Origin: an uncultured Maribacter sp.
GTDB lineage: Bacteria > Bacteroidota > Bacteroidia > Flavobacteriales > Flavobacteriaceae
Direction of reading: 5' to 3'
Length of the DNA: 64,000 bases
Assembly: GCA_947493885.1 (NCBI GenBank)
Contig: CANLTE010000002.1
Location: forward strand, 124,001-188,000
Position numbers and translations under genes: made by a program. Positions 50,891 to 62,000 of the stretch are shown here, piece by piece. Position 1 is the stretch's first letter, and the number at the start of each line of letters is the position of its first letter. Under the pieces are notes generated by a model. It saw only the letters and a program-made list of their open reading frames with translations, did not search any database and was not told the origin of the DNA.

Positions 50891-52963
50891 TTATTTTGAC
50901 TCAATTTGCCTTTGAAGTTTTGCATAAAACAGAGGCTTTTTAGTAAACAACCATTTTACTTTCAGACCTATTTCGGTAAATTCAAAACCTGCTGCTGTAG
51001 CAGAAGCTATATTGCTATATTTACCGTAAAGGTTTCCAGAAAGGCGCTTGGAAAATTGGTGTTTTATACCCGTTTCTGCTCTAAATATTACTGTCATATC
51101 ATCTTCTTCTACCTTTTGGTAACCAGAAGCGGCACTTAACATAACCTCGGTATTTTCAGATAATTTCCCTCTAATGTCACCAAAAAGTTCAACCGCTTGG
51201 TATTTTGATGGGCTAAAGTATATCGTGGGAACTTGGTTCTCAAAACTTAAATATTGATAGTTAACACCGATTTTTGTTGCTGGTTTTTTGAATAGATTGT
51301 AGTACAACGAGGTGAACAATAGATTACGAGTATTAGAATCCGTTTGTTCAGTATAAATAAGCTGCGTATACCATCCTAAATTAAAAGTGGTACCCATATT
51401 ATAAGTAAGCCCGTAATTGTTCATTACAATTTCTCTTTCAATAAGATCAGCATTAAAACTTTGTACTTCACGGATATATATTAAATCTAAGTTTTGAAGT
51501 CTAAACGGCTGTGTTTGCAAGCGTACATCTAAAACAGGTTGATCAAATGTTTGTTCGGTGGAGATAGATTTATTTATACCAAATGTTGTTTTTAAGTTAG
51601 TTTTTGGCATTAATTTATATTGGAACCCCGCAATCATAATATGAGATGTGGCCTTGTTTTGTGTAACAGTATTTTCTGTTGTTCTATATTGATACGAAAA
51701 ATTAGAAGAAAACTTTGTAGACATAAACAAATCTGTAGAAGTTCTACTGGAGTATGCCGTATTGTTACCATTATCAAAGGTATAAGTGGCATGCTCTTCC
51801 ACACTTGGAGTAAATTTTAAGTCTAGTTTTTCAATGAAATTCATTGCATCTTTTTGATTTTTGTAAATAACCAAAGTTTGTTTTGCAGCTTTATAAGCAG
51901 GAATAATTTTGTCTGACGCAAATAGCGCATTAGCCATACCTAAATTTCCATCAAAAGAGGTGCTATCGTTTGCTAATATTTTATCATAGTTATACATGCT
52001 TTTTTTAAAATTGGCCGTATACATACCTAAGGTGGCATCTAGAGCCATTATCCAATTTCTATTTGGGTCGGCAATTGATAAACTGTCAATCAGTTTTTGA
52101 GCAGCCCCGTATTTTTGATTCCATATTAAAGCTTGCACATACCTATTATAAGTTTGTTCGGTAAGTTTTTTATCCCCCAATGCTTTTACTTGTTGTTTAG
52201 ACAGGGTTGCAATTTGTAAAGCTTTTTTATCTTTTTCTCCAATATGTTCAGCTAGTGCAATACCGTTTAGGGCTACGATAGAATCTTTAGCGTTTGTTGC
52301 ATATCTTTTATATGTATTTTTAGCTTTTTCTACTTCTTTAGTAATTAAATAAAGGTTAGCTAAGTTTTGAATAGCATCTTTATCTTCTGGGAAATCGGTA
52401 AATATTTTCAGAAGCAATTCTTCCCCTTTTTTGTATTGTTGGGCATTTACATATTTATTGGCATAGCCTAAACGCATGTATTTTTTTGAAACCAACGCGC
52501 TCTTGTTTTCAGGATCTAAGGCAATGGCTTTTTCAACCCATTTTAAGGCTTCTTTGTATTCTTGGAGGTTACTTAAGGTATTCGCGAAACCTAAAACAGC
52601 TCCAAATTTATCTGGATAATCTGTAACCAGTTTTTTATATAATGGTTTTGCGGACTTGTAGTCTTTTGCCCATAAAAAGGATTCGTTATAGTTAATCTCA
52701 ACTTCAAAATCACCAGGATTATCTTTCAAAAGTTCAGAAAATAGAGCGTTAGCTTTTAAAGGTTCTCCACTTAGTCCAACAGCTCTTCCGTAACATAATT
52801 TGGCAGTTTTATTATCAGGATTATTTTTTAAAAAATCTTCGAAAAAACTTTCCGCATTCTCAAAATTCCCTTTTTCCAAAAGACTAAATCCTTTACTCAT
52901 GTCTCCCTGAGCCCTTGTAGAAAGGGATAAAAGAAAGAGTACTATAAAAGCGTATTTATACAT
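50891..52963 (-). CDS. TPR and outer-membrane beta-barrel protein, polysaccharide-export type
   Basis: The 690-residue protein has a signal peptide (ending near TRAQG, residue 19), about 8-10 TPR units (residues 20-390; the pattern GNFENAESFFEDFLKNNPDN is the first) and a C-terminal beta-barrel region (about 400-690) with alternating strands and a final aromatic end (WLFTKKPLFYAKL). TPR plus barrel is the design of BcsC, PgaA and AlgK/E exporters; YaiO-like proteins are an alternative. I chose ATG at 52963 since a long upstream extension has a second hydrophobic stretch. It is likely the outer-membrane exporter of the nearby locus. Confidence 0.82.
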   Translation of the reverse strand: MYKYAFIVLFLLSLSTRAQGDMSKGFSLLEKGNFENAESFFEDFLKNNPDNKTAKLCYGRAVGLSGEPLKANALFSELLKDNPGDFEVEINYNESFLWAKDYKSAKPLYKKLVTDYPDKFGAVLGFANTLSNLQEYKEALKWVEKAIALDPENKSALVSKKYMRLGYANKYVNAQQYKKGEELLLKIFTDFPEDKDAIQNLANLYLITKEVEKAKNTYKRYATNAKDSIVALNGIALAEHIGEKDKKALQIATLSKQQVKALGDKKLTEQTYNRYVQALIWNQKYGAAQKLIDSLSIADPNRNWIMALDATLGMYTANFKKSMYNYDKILANDSTSFDGNLGMANALFASDKIIPAYKAAKQTLVIYKNQKDAMNFIEKLDLKFTPSVEEHATYTFDNGNNTAYSSRTSTDLFMSTKFSSNFSYQYRTTENTVTQNKATSHIMIAGFQYKLMPKTNLKTTFGINKSISTEQTFDQPVLDVRLQTQPFRLQNLDLIYIREVQSFNADLIEREIVMNNYGLTYNMGTTFNLGWYTQLIYTEQTDSNTRNLLFTSLYYNLFKKPATKIGVNYQYLSFENQVPTIYFSPSKYQAVELFGDIRGKLSENTEVMLSAASGYQKVEEDDMTVIFRAETGIKHQFSKRLSGNLYGKYSNIASATAAGFEFTEIGLKVKWLFTKKPLFYAKLQRQIESK

Positions 52964-53354
52964 AATTATAAAAAGTAAGTAAATTATTACAAAACCATAA
53001 CGCACGTTTTTACGGATTATGCGATAAAAACACATTTTGGACATTTTTTTTTGTGATACTGAAATTAATGGAATAAGGTGTTAAGTTAATAATGGTTATT
53101 TAAAACTATGTTAATCAGTGTATTGCGGTGATATTAAAAAATGTGTTTTTAAAAGTTGACAAAATTTATCTGGGAGGTTGTTATCATTAATATTTAGCTA
53201 TGGGTAATGCTTTACACCTATAAAAGAGAATGGTTTTTGATATGTAAAAAATTAAAAAATAGGAAAAATACTACAATAAAAAGAAGAAATAACGTTATGT
53301 ATAAACCTTCTTTTGGTAAAACATAAATCATTAACTATTTAAAAAAACAAACAA
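52964..53354. other. 391-bp intergenic region without a gene
   Basis: Lies between the divergent TPR/barrel gene and the STAS gene and must hold both promoters. I see no TAnnTTTG -7 element, no inverted repeat longer than 7 bp and no hairpin with a T-tract. The 3' 120 bp are A-rich. Confidence 0.6.
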
Positions 53355-53657
53355 ATGGCAATTGAAATTAAAGAGAAAAGCGGAATGTTCGAAGTTTTAG
53401 GAAGTATATCATCACAAAATATGACTTCTTTAAAAAACTATGTGGAATCTGTAATTCTCTCTTCTGATAGTATCGTCTTAAACATCGAAAAAGTAAACGG
53501 AATTGATAGGAGTGGCGCTTTTATGCTGGAAAAACTTTATAAAAATGCTGTCTATAAGAACAAGATAATATCAATTATAGGTAGACAAAATAAAAAGATT
53601 ACTGAAATGATGATGAACACTAAAACACACTACATCTTAAGTAATGACCGCGTTTAA
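53355..53657 (+). CDS. STAS-domain protein
   Basis: The 100-residue protein is a STAS (anti-sigma factor antagonist or MlaB-like) domain with strand IEIKEKSGMFEVLGSI and the conserved D-R-S-G (51-54); Ser53 is the phosphorylatable residue of SpoIIAA-type members. Its last 14 bp overlap the flippase start, so the two are translationally coupled. No anti-sigma kinase is nearby. Confidence 0.85.
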   Translation: MAIEIKEKSGMFEVLGSISSQNMTSLKNYVESVILSSDSIVLNIEKVNGIDRSGAFMLEKLYKNAVYKNKIISIIGRQNKKITEMMMNTKTHYILSNDRV

Positions 53658-54891
53658 ACTTGTATTAAAAAAAATATCTCCTGAACAATGGTTTATGGGG
53701 AGTGTTCTTCTAGTTAATGGAGGAAACTATTTATATAATTTGTTTTTGGGTAGAATTCTTGGTCCTGCGGCATTTGCCGAGGCTGCGTTGTTAGTTACCC
53801 TTTTGTTGGTGTTATCCTTTATGGGAATGACTTTTCAATTAGCTACTGCAAAGTTCGCTGTTATATTCTCTGGAGATGAATGGAAAAGTTTTAGGAATAA
53901 AATATATAAACAAGCAAGTTATTTTGGATTAATTGTGGCGTTATTAATACTAGTTTTTTCTAAAAAGCTGCAAGTGTTATTTAACACCGAAAGTCATTGG
54001 ATGTTTGTTGTATTTGCCATTGGCGTTCCCTGTTACTTTTTTATGAGTGTAAACCGAGGAACTTTTCAAGGCCAGCTAAAATTTAATAAACTGTCTATTA
54101 CGTATCAAACCGAAATGTGGAGCAGGTTGCTCGTAACGATGGCTTTGATATTTTTAGTGCCTATACAGCCTGGTATTCTAGTTGCCTTAGGAATATTAAT
54201 TTCATTTTTGTTTGGGTTGTTTCCATCAGATGTAAAAGGATTATCATTTAGTGGCTCTGGAACAATGTTACCCGAGAACTCTAAAAGAGTATCACAGTTT
54301 ATTTTTTTAACTGCCTGTTATGAACTCACCCAAATAATCATAAACAACAGCGATGTACTTTTAGTAAAACATTATTTTGAAGCTCATGATGCAGGTTTGT
54401 ATGCCTCATTGGCCTTAATTGGTAGAGTTGTTTACTTTGTTGCCTGGATGTTTGTTATGTTGTTATTACCTACTGTTGTACAAAAGCAGAAAGATGGTGA
54501 ACCAACAGCCCCTATTTTATTTAAGTATGTATCCTATATTGGATTATTATCTGCGACAATTGTAGCTACCTGTTATCTATTTCCAGATTTGATAATTACA
54601 TTAATGTTTGGAGACGCTTATACATCGGTAGCAACATTATTATGGCAGTACGCTTTAGCAACATCATTGTTCGCCATTTCTAACATATTTGCTTATTACT
54701 TTTTATCATTAGATCATTACATACCTGTAATTCTTTCAGGCGTGCTGGGAATGTCTCAAGTATTTTTAGTAGCTCTTTTTCACGAAAATTTAGAAATGGT
54801 TGTGCACATGCAAATTATAGCAATGTCTATTCTTTTGGTCGTGCAAATTATCTATTTCATAAGTAAAAAGAAGTTGTCAAAAAAAACATAA
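53644..54891 (+). CDS. Polysaccharide flippase (Wzx/PelG-like, MATE superfamily)
   Basis: The 415-residue protein has 12 predicted hydrophobic helices; GGNYLYNLFLGRILGPAAFAEAALLV near the N-terminus is typical of Wzx-type exporters. Two large hydrophilic loops are absent. It probably translocates a lipid-linked sugar or assists polymer export. It is coupled to the STAS gene and followed 50 bp later by a GT4 gene. Confidence 0.88.
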   Translation: MTAFKLVLKKISPEQWFMGSVLLVNGGNYLYNLFLGRILGPAAFAEAALLVTLLLVLSFMGMTFQLATAKFAVIFSGDEWKSFRNKIYKQASYFGLIVALLILVFSKKLQVLFNTESHWMFVVFAIGVPCYFFMSVNRGTFQGQLKFNKLSITYQTEMWSRLLVTMALIFLVPIQPGILVALGILISFLFGLFPSDVKGLSFSGSGTMLPENSKRVSQFIFLTACYELTQIIINNSDVLLVKHYFEAHDAGLYASLALIGRVVYFVAWMFVMLLLPTVVQKQKDGEPTAPILFKYVSYIGLLSATIVATCYLFPDLIITLMFGDAYTSVATLLWQYALATSLFAISNIFAYYFLSLDHYIPVILSGVLGMSQVFLVALFHENLEMVVHMQIIAMSILLVVQIIYFISKKKLSKKT

Positions 54892-54941
54892 ACATATTAA
54901 CCAATTCATAAAACCCAAATTAAAATCTAAACCTACGTATT

Positions 54942-56150
54942 ATGAAGTTAGCTATAGTAACCGCTTATCCTCCAAGTAAAGTAACACTTACTGAATATGG
55001 ATATCATTTAGTAAAACATTTTAGATTACAAGATCAAGTAACTGAAATTGTATTAATTACCGATAAAACAGTAGAACCTAAAGATCTGAATTTTGAAGAA
55101 AAAGGATGCAAGATTACAGTAAAAGAGGCATGGAGCTTTAATAGTTACCGTAACATTTTTAAGGTAAACAAGGCGATATCTCAAACAAAACCAGATGCAG
55201 TATTATTCAACCTTCAATTTTTAAAATTTGGTGATAAAAAAGTGCCTGCTGCTTTAGGATTATTACTCCCATTTATATGTAAAATGCGGGGAATACCAAC
55301 AATATCATTGTTGCATAATATTCTAGAAAAAGTAGATTTGGCCAATGCTGGATTTACTAACAATAAGTTATTACAAAAAATATATAATTTTATAGGTACT
55401 ACGTTAACACGTTTTGTTTTGGCATCTGATATTGTGGCTGTTACCATTAGTAAATATGTAACAACATTACAAGAAAAGTATAAAGCCAGTAACATTGAAT
55501 TGGTTCCGCATGGTGCTTTTGAAACACCACCAGAACCAAGCTATGACTTACCTAAAGGGCCAAAGCAGGTAATGGCTTTTGGAAAGTTTGGGACTTATAA
55601 AAAGGTTGAAATTTTAATTGAGGCTGTTGAGCTTATTAGACAGCGAACTTCTGAAGATATTGAAATTGTAATTGCAGGAACCGATAGCCCAAATACCCCC
55701 GGTTATTTGGATAGTATGGCAGAAAAGTATTCGTATGTTTCGCAATTGCGTTTTACGGGTTATGTTGCCGAAGAAGATGTACCTAGAATTTTTGGTGATA
55801 GTGCGGTAGTAGTTTTTCCGTACACGTCAACAACTGGCAGCTCCGGTGTTTTGCATCAAGCAGGTAGTTATGGTAAAGCAGTTTCATTACCCGATTTAGG
55901 TGATTTAAGCATATTAGTGCGCGAAGAAGGATATAGGGGAGAATTTTTTGAGCCTGAGAGCGTGGATTCTTTAGCAGAAGCTATTGAAAGCATTTTAACT
56001 AATGATGCGTATAGAAGAAGTTTAGGAAAGTCAAATTATCAGGCTGCATGTTCTTTACCAATGTCCGCAATTGCAGAAATGTATATTAATCATTTTAACG
56101 ATATTAAAATGAAAAAAGAAGGAACTTTATTAGAAAGCGAAAATAGTTAG
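54942..56150 (+). CDS. Glycosyltransferase, GT4 family
   Basis: The 402-residue protein has the GT-B fold of GT4: N-terminal Rossmann (VTAYPPSKVTLTEYGYHL), the linker SDIVAVTISKYV and the nucleotide-binding FGKFGTYKKVEILIEAV region with GTTGSSGVLHQAGSYGKAV (motif E-x7-E replaced by TTGSSGVLHQ). No membrane segment; a peripheral cytoplasmic enzyme. It probably adds a sugar to the polymer or lipid carrier of this locus. Confidence 0.9.
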   Translation: MKLAIVTAYPPSKVTLTEYGYHLVKHFRLQDQVTEIVLITDKTVEPKDLNFEEKGCKITVKEAWSFNSYRNIFKVNKAISQTKPDAVLFNLQFLKFGDKKVPAALGLLLPFICKMRGIPTISLLHNILEKVDLANAGFTNNKLLQKIYNFIGTTLTRFVLASDIVAVTISKYVTTLQEKYKASNIELVPHGAFETPPEPSYDLPKGPKQVMAFGKFGTYKKVEILIEAVELIRQRTSEDIEIVIAGTDSPNTPGYLDSMAEKYSYVSQLRFTGYVAEEDVPRIFGDSAVVVFPYTSTTGSSGVLHQAGSYGKAVSLPDLGDLSILVREEGYRGEFFEPESVDSLAEAIESILTNDAYRRSLGKSNYQAACSLPMSAIAEMYINHFNDIKMKKEGTLLESENS

Positions 56151-56177
56151 TATATAGATTATATTTAGGTTAAATGG

Positions 56178-56211
56178 GGAGAATGGTTTACATCGTTCTC
56201 CTTATTTTTTT
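56178..56211 (+). terminator. Terminator after the GT4 gene
   Basis: GGAGAA (56178-56183) and TTCTCC (56196-56201) with a 12-nt loop are followed by TTATTTTTTTT. The T-run on the plus strand only shows that it serves the STAS-flippase-GT4 transcript. Confidence 0.75.
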
Positions 56212-57791
56212 TGACTACTTTCCTTTTCCTCTAATTCACCAAGTTTAAACATCCAATGGTTTGAAAGAATTTTATAAGCTGGTTTTTTATTACCTAAAGA
56301 GTCAATGCAGCCAAAAAAGTGTTGTTTTTTTGTTTTCCAAGGAAGCTTTCCTGCAACTGAACTTGGTACTTTTTTAAAATCATATAGAGTCCAGAACATA
56401 AATGGAATACCTTCTTTTGCCAAAATTTCCTGCATTTTTTTATAGTAATTAAATTGGTCATTTTCATCAAACCCTCGGTATAAATTCCATAAACCATTAT
56501 ATGATGATAGTCCATATTCCTGTAACACTTTAGGTTTATGGGGCACAGCTTTTTTAAGAACATCATGTGCCTCTTTAAATTTATCAAGTTCCCTGTAATA
56601 GTGATAGGAAACAAAATCTACTTTATCAGCCAATTCAACTCCAGCTTCAGGAGAGGACCATCCTATGGTAATAGGATGCGTTTTATCCCATTTTTTAATA
56701 TTCTCTATCATCTGGTCGAGCCAGCTTAATACACGTTGACGATTTCTGGATTCAAAATCTAAATCGGGTTCATTTTTTATGTCCCAAGCTAGTAGTGCTG
56801 GATGACTTTTCACTGCTTTAATAATAGTTTCTGCGTGGCGGTGCGTTAATGTCCAGTTAGAGACATCGTAATCACCATAAAAATCAAACAGCGTTATAAG
56901 CACGTCTAATTTGTTTTTATGAGCTACATCCAAAAGGGTTTTTAAATGATTCAGTTTTTTATAATCTACTTTGTTTTTGCCAAAATCTTCATATTGTATA
57001 AACACTCTAATGGTGTTTAATCCCATTTGGTGTATAATTTGAAAATCTTGGTTTAAGATTGAGTCACTAAATTTTTTTCCGAAAGTGTCCCATGGAGAAT
57101 CTTTAGGGTAGTAGTTAATCCCTTTTAACTGTTTAATTTTATTTAGGTTATCAGTAATGTTTCGTTCAACCACTTTTACCGTATCAGCAGGTGTTGGAAT
57201 TTCCTTTAGATGTCTTATCCGCCAAAAACCATCTTCTAAAAGCATCATTACTTGATAACTCGTGGTGTCTTTTTCAGCGTAGAGTAGCTTTTCTCCTTCG
57301 TAAGTTTCTTGATATTCTTCAACATTGTGGTCTTTAAACACAACCATAGTGCCATCAGCTGTATAAAAATCTAATGAAGAGTTATGACTTAATGTTGTGC
57401 GCTTGTACCAATTGTTGTTTTTTATGTTTAAGTCTATGTTTTCGTATAATCTTGCTCGAGCACTATCCGTATAAAAATCTTCAACACCATAACGGTCGTT
57501 TTTTTTGTAAGCAATGTTACGAACGTGCCATGCATTCATATAATCGTTGGTAATTTCACCAAGGGCTTGCTGTTCCATTGGCCTTCCTGGATTTTCTAAG
57601 TTTTCCCAGTTAAGACTTGGTTTGTAAACATCTTCCATCGGAACTTCTAAATGTAACATTGAAGTTTTATCAGCCCCAGTATTCATAAAAGCCCATGCAG
57701 CTCCTATTCCAGAAATCACAAGAGCATTTATGGCCACAAAAGTGATGATAAGAATAGTTCTATATAATGTTTTATTTAACTTAATTGTCAT
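56202..57791 (-). CDS. Membrane-anchored glycoside hydrolase (clan GH-A, GH5-like) with NTF2-like domain
   Basis: The 529-residue protein has one N-terminal transmembrane helix (about 11-36), an NTF2/SnoaL-like region (about 75-198, ending DGFWRIRHLKEI) and a TIM-barrel glycosidase (about 220-510). The acid/base is Glu341 in AWDIKNEPDLD and the nucleophile candidate Glu425 in KVLQEYGLSSYNG, the clan GH-A pattern. It may trim or release the polymer made by the locus, as PgaB or BcsZ do. Its start overlaps the lipoprotein gene by 11 bp. Confidence 0.88.
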   Translation of the reverse strand: MTIKLNKTLYRTILIITFVAINALVISGIGAAWAFMNTGADKTSMLHLEVPMEDVYKPSLNWENLENPGRPMEQQALGEITNDYMNAWHVRNIAYKKNDRYGVEDFYTDSARARLYENIDLNIKNNNWYKRTTLSHNSSLDFYTADGTMVVFKDHNVEEYQETYEGEKLLYAEKDTTSYQVMMLLEDGFWRIRHLKEIPTPADTVKVVERNITDNLNKIKQLKGINYYPKDSPWDTFGKKFSDSILNQDFQIIHQMGLNTIRVFIQYEDFGKNKVDYKKLNHLKTLLDVAHKNKLDVLITLFDFYGDYDVSNWTLTHRHAETIIKAVKSHPALLAWDIKNEPDLDFESRNRQRVLSWLDQMIENIKKWDKTHPITIGWSSPEAGVELADKVDFVSYHYYRELDKFKEAHDVLKKAVPHKPKVLQEYGLSSYNGLWNLYRGFDENDQFNYYKKMQEILAKEGIPFMFWTLYDFKKVPSSVAGKLPWKTKKQHFFGCIDSLGNKKPAYKILSNHWMFKLGELEEKESSQKK

Positions 57792-59016
57792 GTATGTTTT
57801 TTGTAAATTCTTTAGTTATTCCAGCCGCTTTAAGTTTTAAGGTATACGTGCCACTTGGAAGAAAGTACTCCCCTAAAAATATATTACAAGCTCCATCTTT
57901 TGTTGTTGTTTTTTTGGTTTCTATAAACGCTCCGTTTTCATCATAAATATCAAGTTGTAAAAGAATACCATCTGGTATTAACTGTTTCATAAAACTTTCA
58001 AATGGACCAACATCAATATTTCTATTTCCCATTGAAAAGTAAACGGGGTAATCTTTAATTGCAGAGGTAAAAGAAAACTCCGTTACATTACTTTCTGCTG
58101 CTCCAGTTACAAATGCCTGAATCTCCCAACGAGATGCTCTGTCAGGATGAAGGGTTCTGGCCTCTGCAATACCACCAAGTGTTGTTCCAATAGTATATAA
58201 ATGAGCATTTTTTTCATTCTTTATAACGAATGTAACGAGTGTGCCGTCACTAACAACATTACCAAACTCATCTTTTATGATATTTGATTTAAGGGTTAGT
58301 ATTTGATTACCATCAGCAAAATTATGAGCACTTGATGCACTAATGGAAAAATCAGTTCCATTGGAAGGGTATACAATTGTTGTAAGTTCTTTAGATGTTG
58401 TGCCATTACATTCTGACGATACTAAAATTCTCCCTGATTTTGTAGTGGCTCTAACATTGTACCAAGCAATAAAATTTTTCGTTTCAATATTTAACTCACT
58501 TATGTTTTCTAAAAACTGATATTTAACAGTGACAGGGGTATTATTATCCAATGGATTATCATAAACATCCGTTGGGGCAATGGTAAGCATGGAATAGTCA
58601 TTATAACCAGCCGTAACACTTCGTGGTCCAAAGTAGGATTCAATATGCGTTTCCTTTGCTTTATTGGTGCCAATATTTAGTTTTCCATGTAATAGTGTTT
58701 TTTTTTCTTGTATGACTTTCCAGTGACATGGGCCAGCCAACCTTGAATAATTCTCAGGAAACTTATATGCGATTAAATTGCTATTAATTTTGAGATGACT
58801 TAAAAGTACATTTCCAAAAGCATTTTTAAGTCGCAGTTTTAGATTGCTAACAACAGTGTCCGTTTTAAAAAGAAGGGAAATGGTATCACCCGCAACAAAA
58901 TTACTTTTTAGGGGAACCAGTGCTATTTGAGGTTCAACAATTGGATTTGACTTTTCCTCTTTTGAGGAACAGCCAACTAGTATAAGAGTTAAAACAATTA
59001 GAATTTTAATACGCAT
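57781..59016 (-). CDS. Lipoprotein with immunoglobulin-like (Big_1/invasin-type) domains
   Basis: The 411-residue protein has a lipobox LVGC (Cys16) followed by about three Ig-like beta domains; the second and third contain the invasin-type turn DEFGNVVSDGTLVTF and DVYDNPLDNNTPVTV. It lies 1 bp after the large membrane protein and overlaps the glycosidase gene, so the three are one transcript. It probably acts as a periplasmic scaffold or polymer-binding partner; no catalytic motif was seen. Confidence 0.82.
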   Translation of the reverse strand: MRIKILIVLTLILVGCSSKEEKSNPIVEPQIALVPLKSNFVAGDTISLLFKTDTVVSNLKLRLKNAFGNVLLSHLKINSNLIAYKFPENYSRLAGPCHWKVIQEKKTLLHGKLNIGTNKAKETHIESYFGPRSVTAGYNDYSMLTIAPTDVYDNPLDNNTPVTVKYQFLENISELNIETKNFIAWYNVRATTKSGRILVSSECNGTTSKELTTIVYPSNGTDFSISASSAHNFADGNQILTLKSNIIKDEFGNVVSDGTLVTFVIKNEKNAHLYTIGTTLGGIAEARTLHPDRASRWEIQAFVTGAAESNVTEFSFTSAIKDYPVYFSMGNRNIDVGPFESFMKQLIPDGILLQLDIYDENGAFIETKKTTTKDGACNIFLGEYFLPSGTYTLKLKAAGITKEFTKNIHDN

Positions 59017-59017
59017 A

Positions 59018-62000
59018 CTATTTTGGATTACCTATATAACTATTAATTTCAAATTTTAAGTAATCATAACCTTTCCCTTTAAAAGGTTGAGTTTGTTGTT
59101 TACCATGGATAAGCTTTCTATCAGGAAATATTTTATCTGCGATGGCTTTGTTTGGTAAACCGTTTACAAAGCAATTATCTAAACTACTGTTAATAATTTC
59201 AAGACTATCCAGTTCCAGAGGTTTATAATTAAAAAATTGTTTGCGCTGAATACGGACTCCTTCTGGAACAAATTTATGGTCTACCCAAAGTAATTTATTA
59301 TCACTATCGTAATAAGAAACTATTAATTGAGGTATAGTAACTTCTTGTACACCAGAATTAAACAAAACACCATTGAAACCTTGTTCTGTATATTCTAAAT
59401 CTTGAAGGGCTACATGTTTATATAAATCTGTATTGGCAATGTTTCCTGCGGATTGAATATTAAATTTAGTGGGTTGTTCTTCAAAGCTAATAGGCGTAAA
59501 CTGATCAGGATCAAAAGTTGGAGGCAAAGTGTCTTTTGTAGAGGACCAGGCAATGCCTTCAAAATTTATTTTAAAGGTTGTGGTTTCCTTTGGCATTAGC
59601 TTATGCTTAATCTGATGTTTAGCATTATAATTGGCTAACTCTTTGTTTAAGTCATTGTATAATGTAGCCTTAATAACTACATCTGCAGGAGTATTGTCTA
59701 CATTTTGCAGTTCGCCAATAACACTATATTGTCCTTTATATTTTACCAATTTGGCTGAAAGTATTTCTAAAACAGGCTGTTTTAACACATCTTCATGGTA
59801 AGTTTCTTGAGTAGTAATTTTGCGTCTACCATGATTATAGTAAGTTGTACCGTTCGCTGTAAAAAGTTGATCGGGAGGAATATCGTTATCAAATTTTGAA
59901 GGTTTTATGTACCATTTGTTATTTCTTTTTACAAGCTCATGGTAGTCGTCGTGAAAAACATTTTCAAGAGGAGTAATCCATCGTGTAGCTACTTTGGCCT
60001 TTGCACTGCTTTTGGTTTTATCATATATTTCAATACCTAAAGAATCCATTTTTGCATAGGAACTTAAAATACCATCTGTTACCGAAACTTCAAGCATATA
60101 TTGTGCTATAGTAATATTACTTTCTGGATCCAAATAGGAATGCGCCCGTGAAAACTCTTTAAAATCCAGTGCATCATAATAAGACTCCACGACATTATTT
60201 GCCGAATGTTGAGCTACATTTTTTATGTAAAAAAGGTAAATGCCATATCCTAAACAAATGAGAACTATTAACGCCCAAAAATGTGAAAAAATTAAGAGTT
60301 TTCGAGGAAATTTATTGTAGGGTAGCTCTAGCTTTCTAAAGGAATGTTCTTCTACTTTTCGAGACTTCAGCAGTCGAACCCAAATCATTTGAATATTAAT
60401 AAAAAAAGCTATTAATACTGTAGATAGGGGAATTATGCCCCACATAATCTTCATAACAGTAGGAACGTCTTGTTTGGGCATGATTTGAGGTATTGGAGCC
60501 ACATTTAGTTTTTCCCAAACCATAATACCGTTTTCCAACTGTTGCAAACGTTGCCAGCCACAATAATATAATATTGGATCATAGAATTTATCATTAGAAA
60601 AAATATACTTTAAGTTATATTTTTCTGGTACAGTTAAAAATTGCTGTAACGAACCTATACCTTCAACACCTCTAAATTTGGAGTTTTCAATTCTTTCAAT
60701 TGCTCTTGTTGTTAATTCTGGGAGTCTTCGTGCAGAATGGTAGTTACCATCAACTGTCATAGCATTGGTTTGAGCAGAAAGCCAAGCCATTTGGTCTCCA
60801 AAACCAAGGGGCAGATAGCGCCAGGCATCGTGAGAATCTGCACCCAAAAAGTTCACAATTGGGAGCATTTTAATTTTAGCGGGTTGTGATGGTCTAAAAT
60901 AGCCTAATGTCATCGTGAATAGTACCATGAATAGCATACCTCCTGCTATTAATCCACCTAGTACCCTATGGTAAACTGCACCGAATTTTTGTTGTACTAA
61001 GGTTTTTAAGTCACCCTCAACCATTCTATACCCAAATTCTGCAAAAATGGGTAGCGCCATTATAGTAGCCCAAAGTGTAAATCTATCTAAAGTAAGAATG
61101 TTGAAAGCTGTTTCTCCTAACATCATCAAAGGAATAGGGGTGGTTCCTCCGGTTCCCAAAATGGTAAGTAATGCAAAAGATAGTCCAAAGAAAATATATC
61201 TTTTACTAAAATAGCGGTAAAAAAAATAAGGTAAAACAAAGAGAAATATACCCCAAGGAATAACAAAGAAAACAAGACCAGAAGAAGTTATTTCTAAGAA
61301 ATTATCACGGGATCCATGAGGAATAGCCACCTGGGTAATTGGGTTTCTTTTAGAATTGTACCAGTAGGGGAAAATACAGAATACAAGTAAAAAGATACTG
61401 GTAAAACCAAATTTAGCGATTCGCCAAAAGTGTTGTAAGGTTGTAGCCCAAAATACTTTAAAAGAAAGTGCTTTGTAAGAATCAACCTTTTCTCTAGAGG
61501 CATCCATAACCGCCATACCTATTAATGGAGCTATGAAAAATACCATTCCAAAAAGCGGGGTAACGTGATGCGATGTTACGGTTACCGCCAGCATGGACGC
61601 GGAGGTGAAAAAATATCTTGTTTTACCAGTTTTAATCCATAAGTATATTTCGGTCATGGAATGTAGTAAAATAGACAATGCGGAGACGCTTGGTAATTGC
61701 CCAAAAATATGCAGCGTTTCTACAAAGGTTGAAGAAAAAACTGCTAGAACCGCTCCATAACCGGCAATTCTTCTACTACCGGTCATTAATAAGGTATACC
61801 GGTATGCCCCAGTGATAAAAAGTACAATAGCTATTAGGGCCACTGTATACATCCCAAACTTTAAGCCACCAATATAGGATAGTATACCAATGACTTGATG
61901 TACTAGCGGAGGGTAAGATTGTACTGTAAATCCTGTGTACCAACGATATTCCCACGGATCAAACCAGCTGTCCGCATAGTGATCAGCAAAGAATAGGTGA

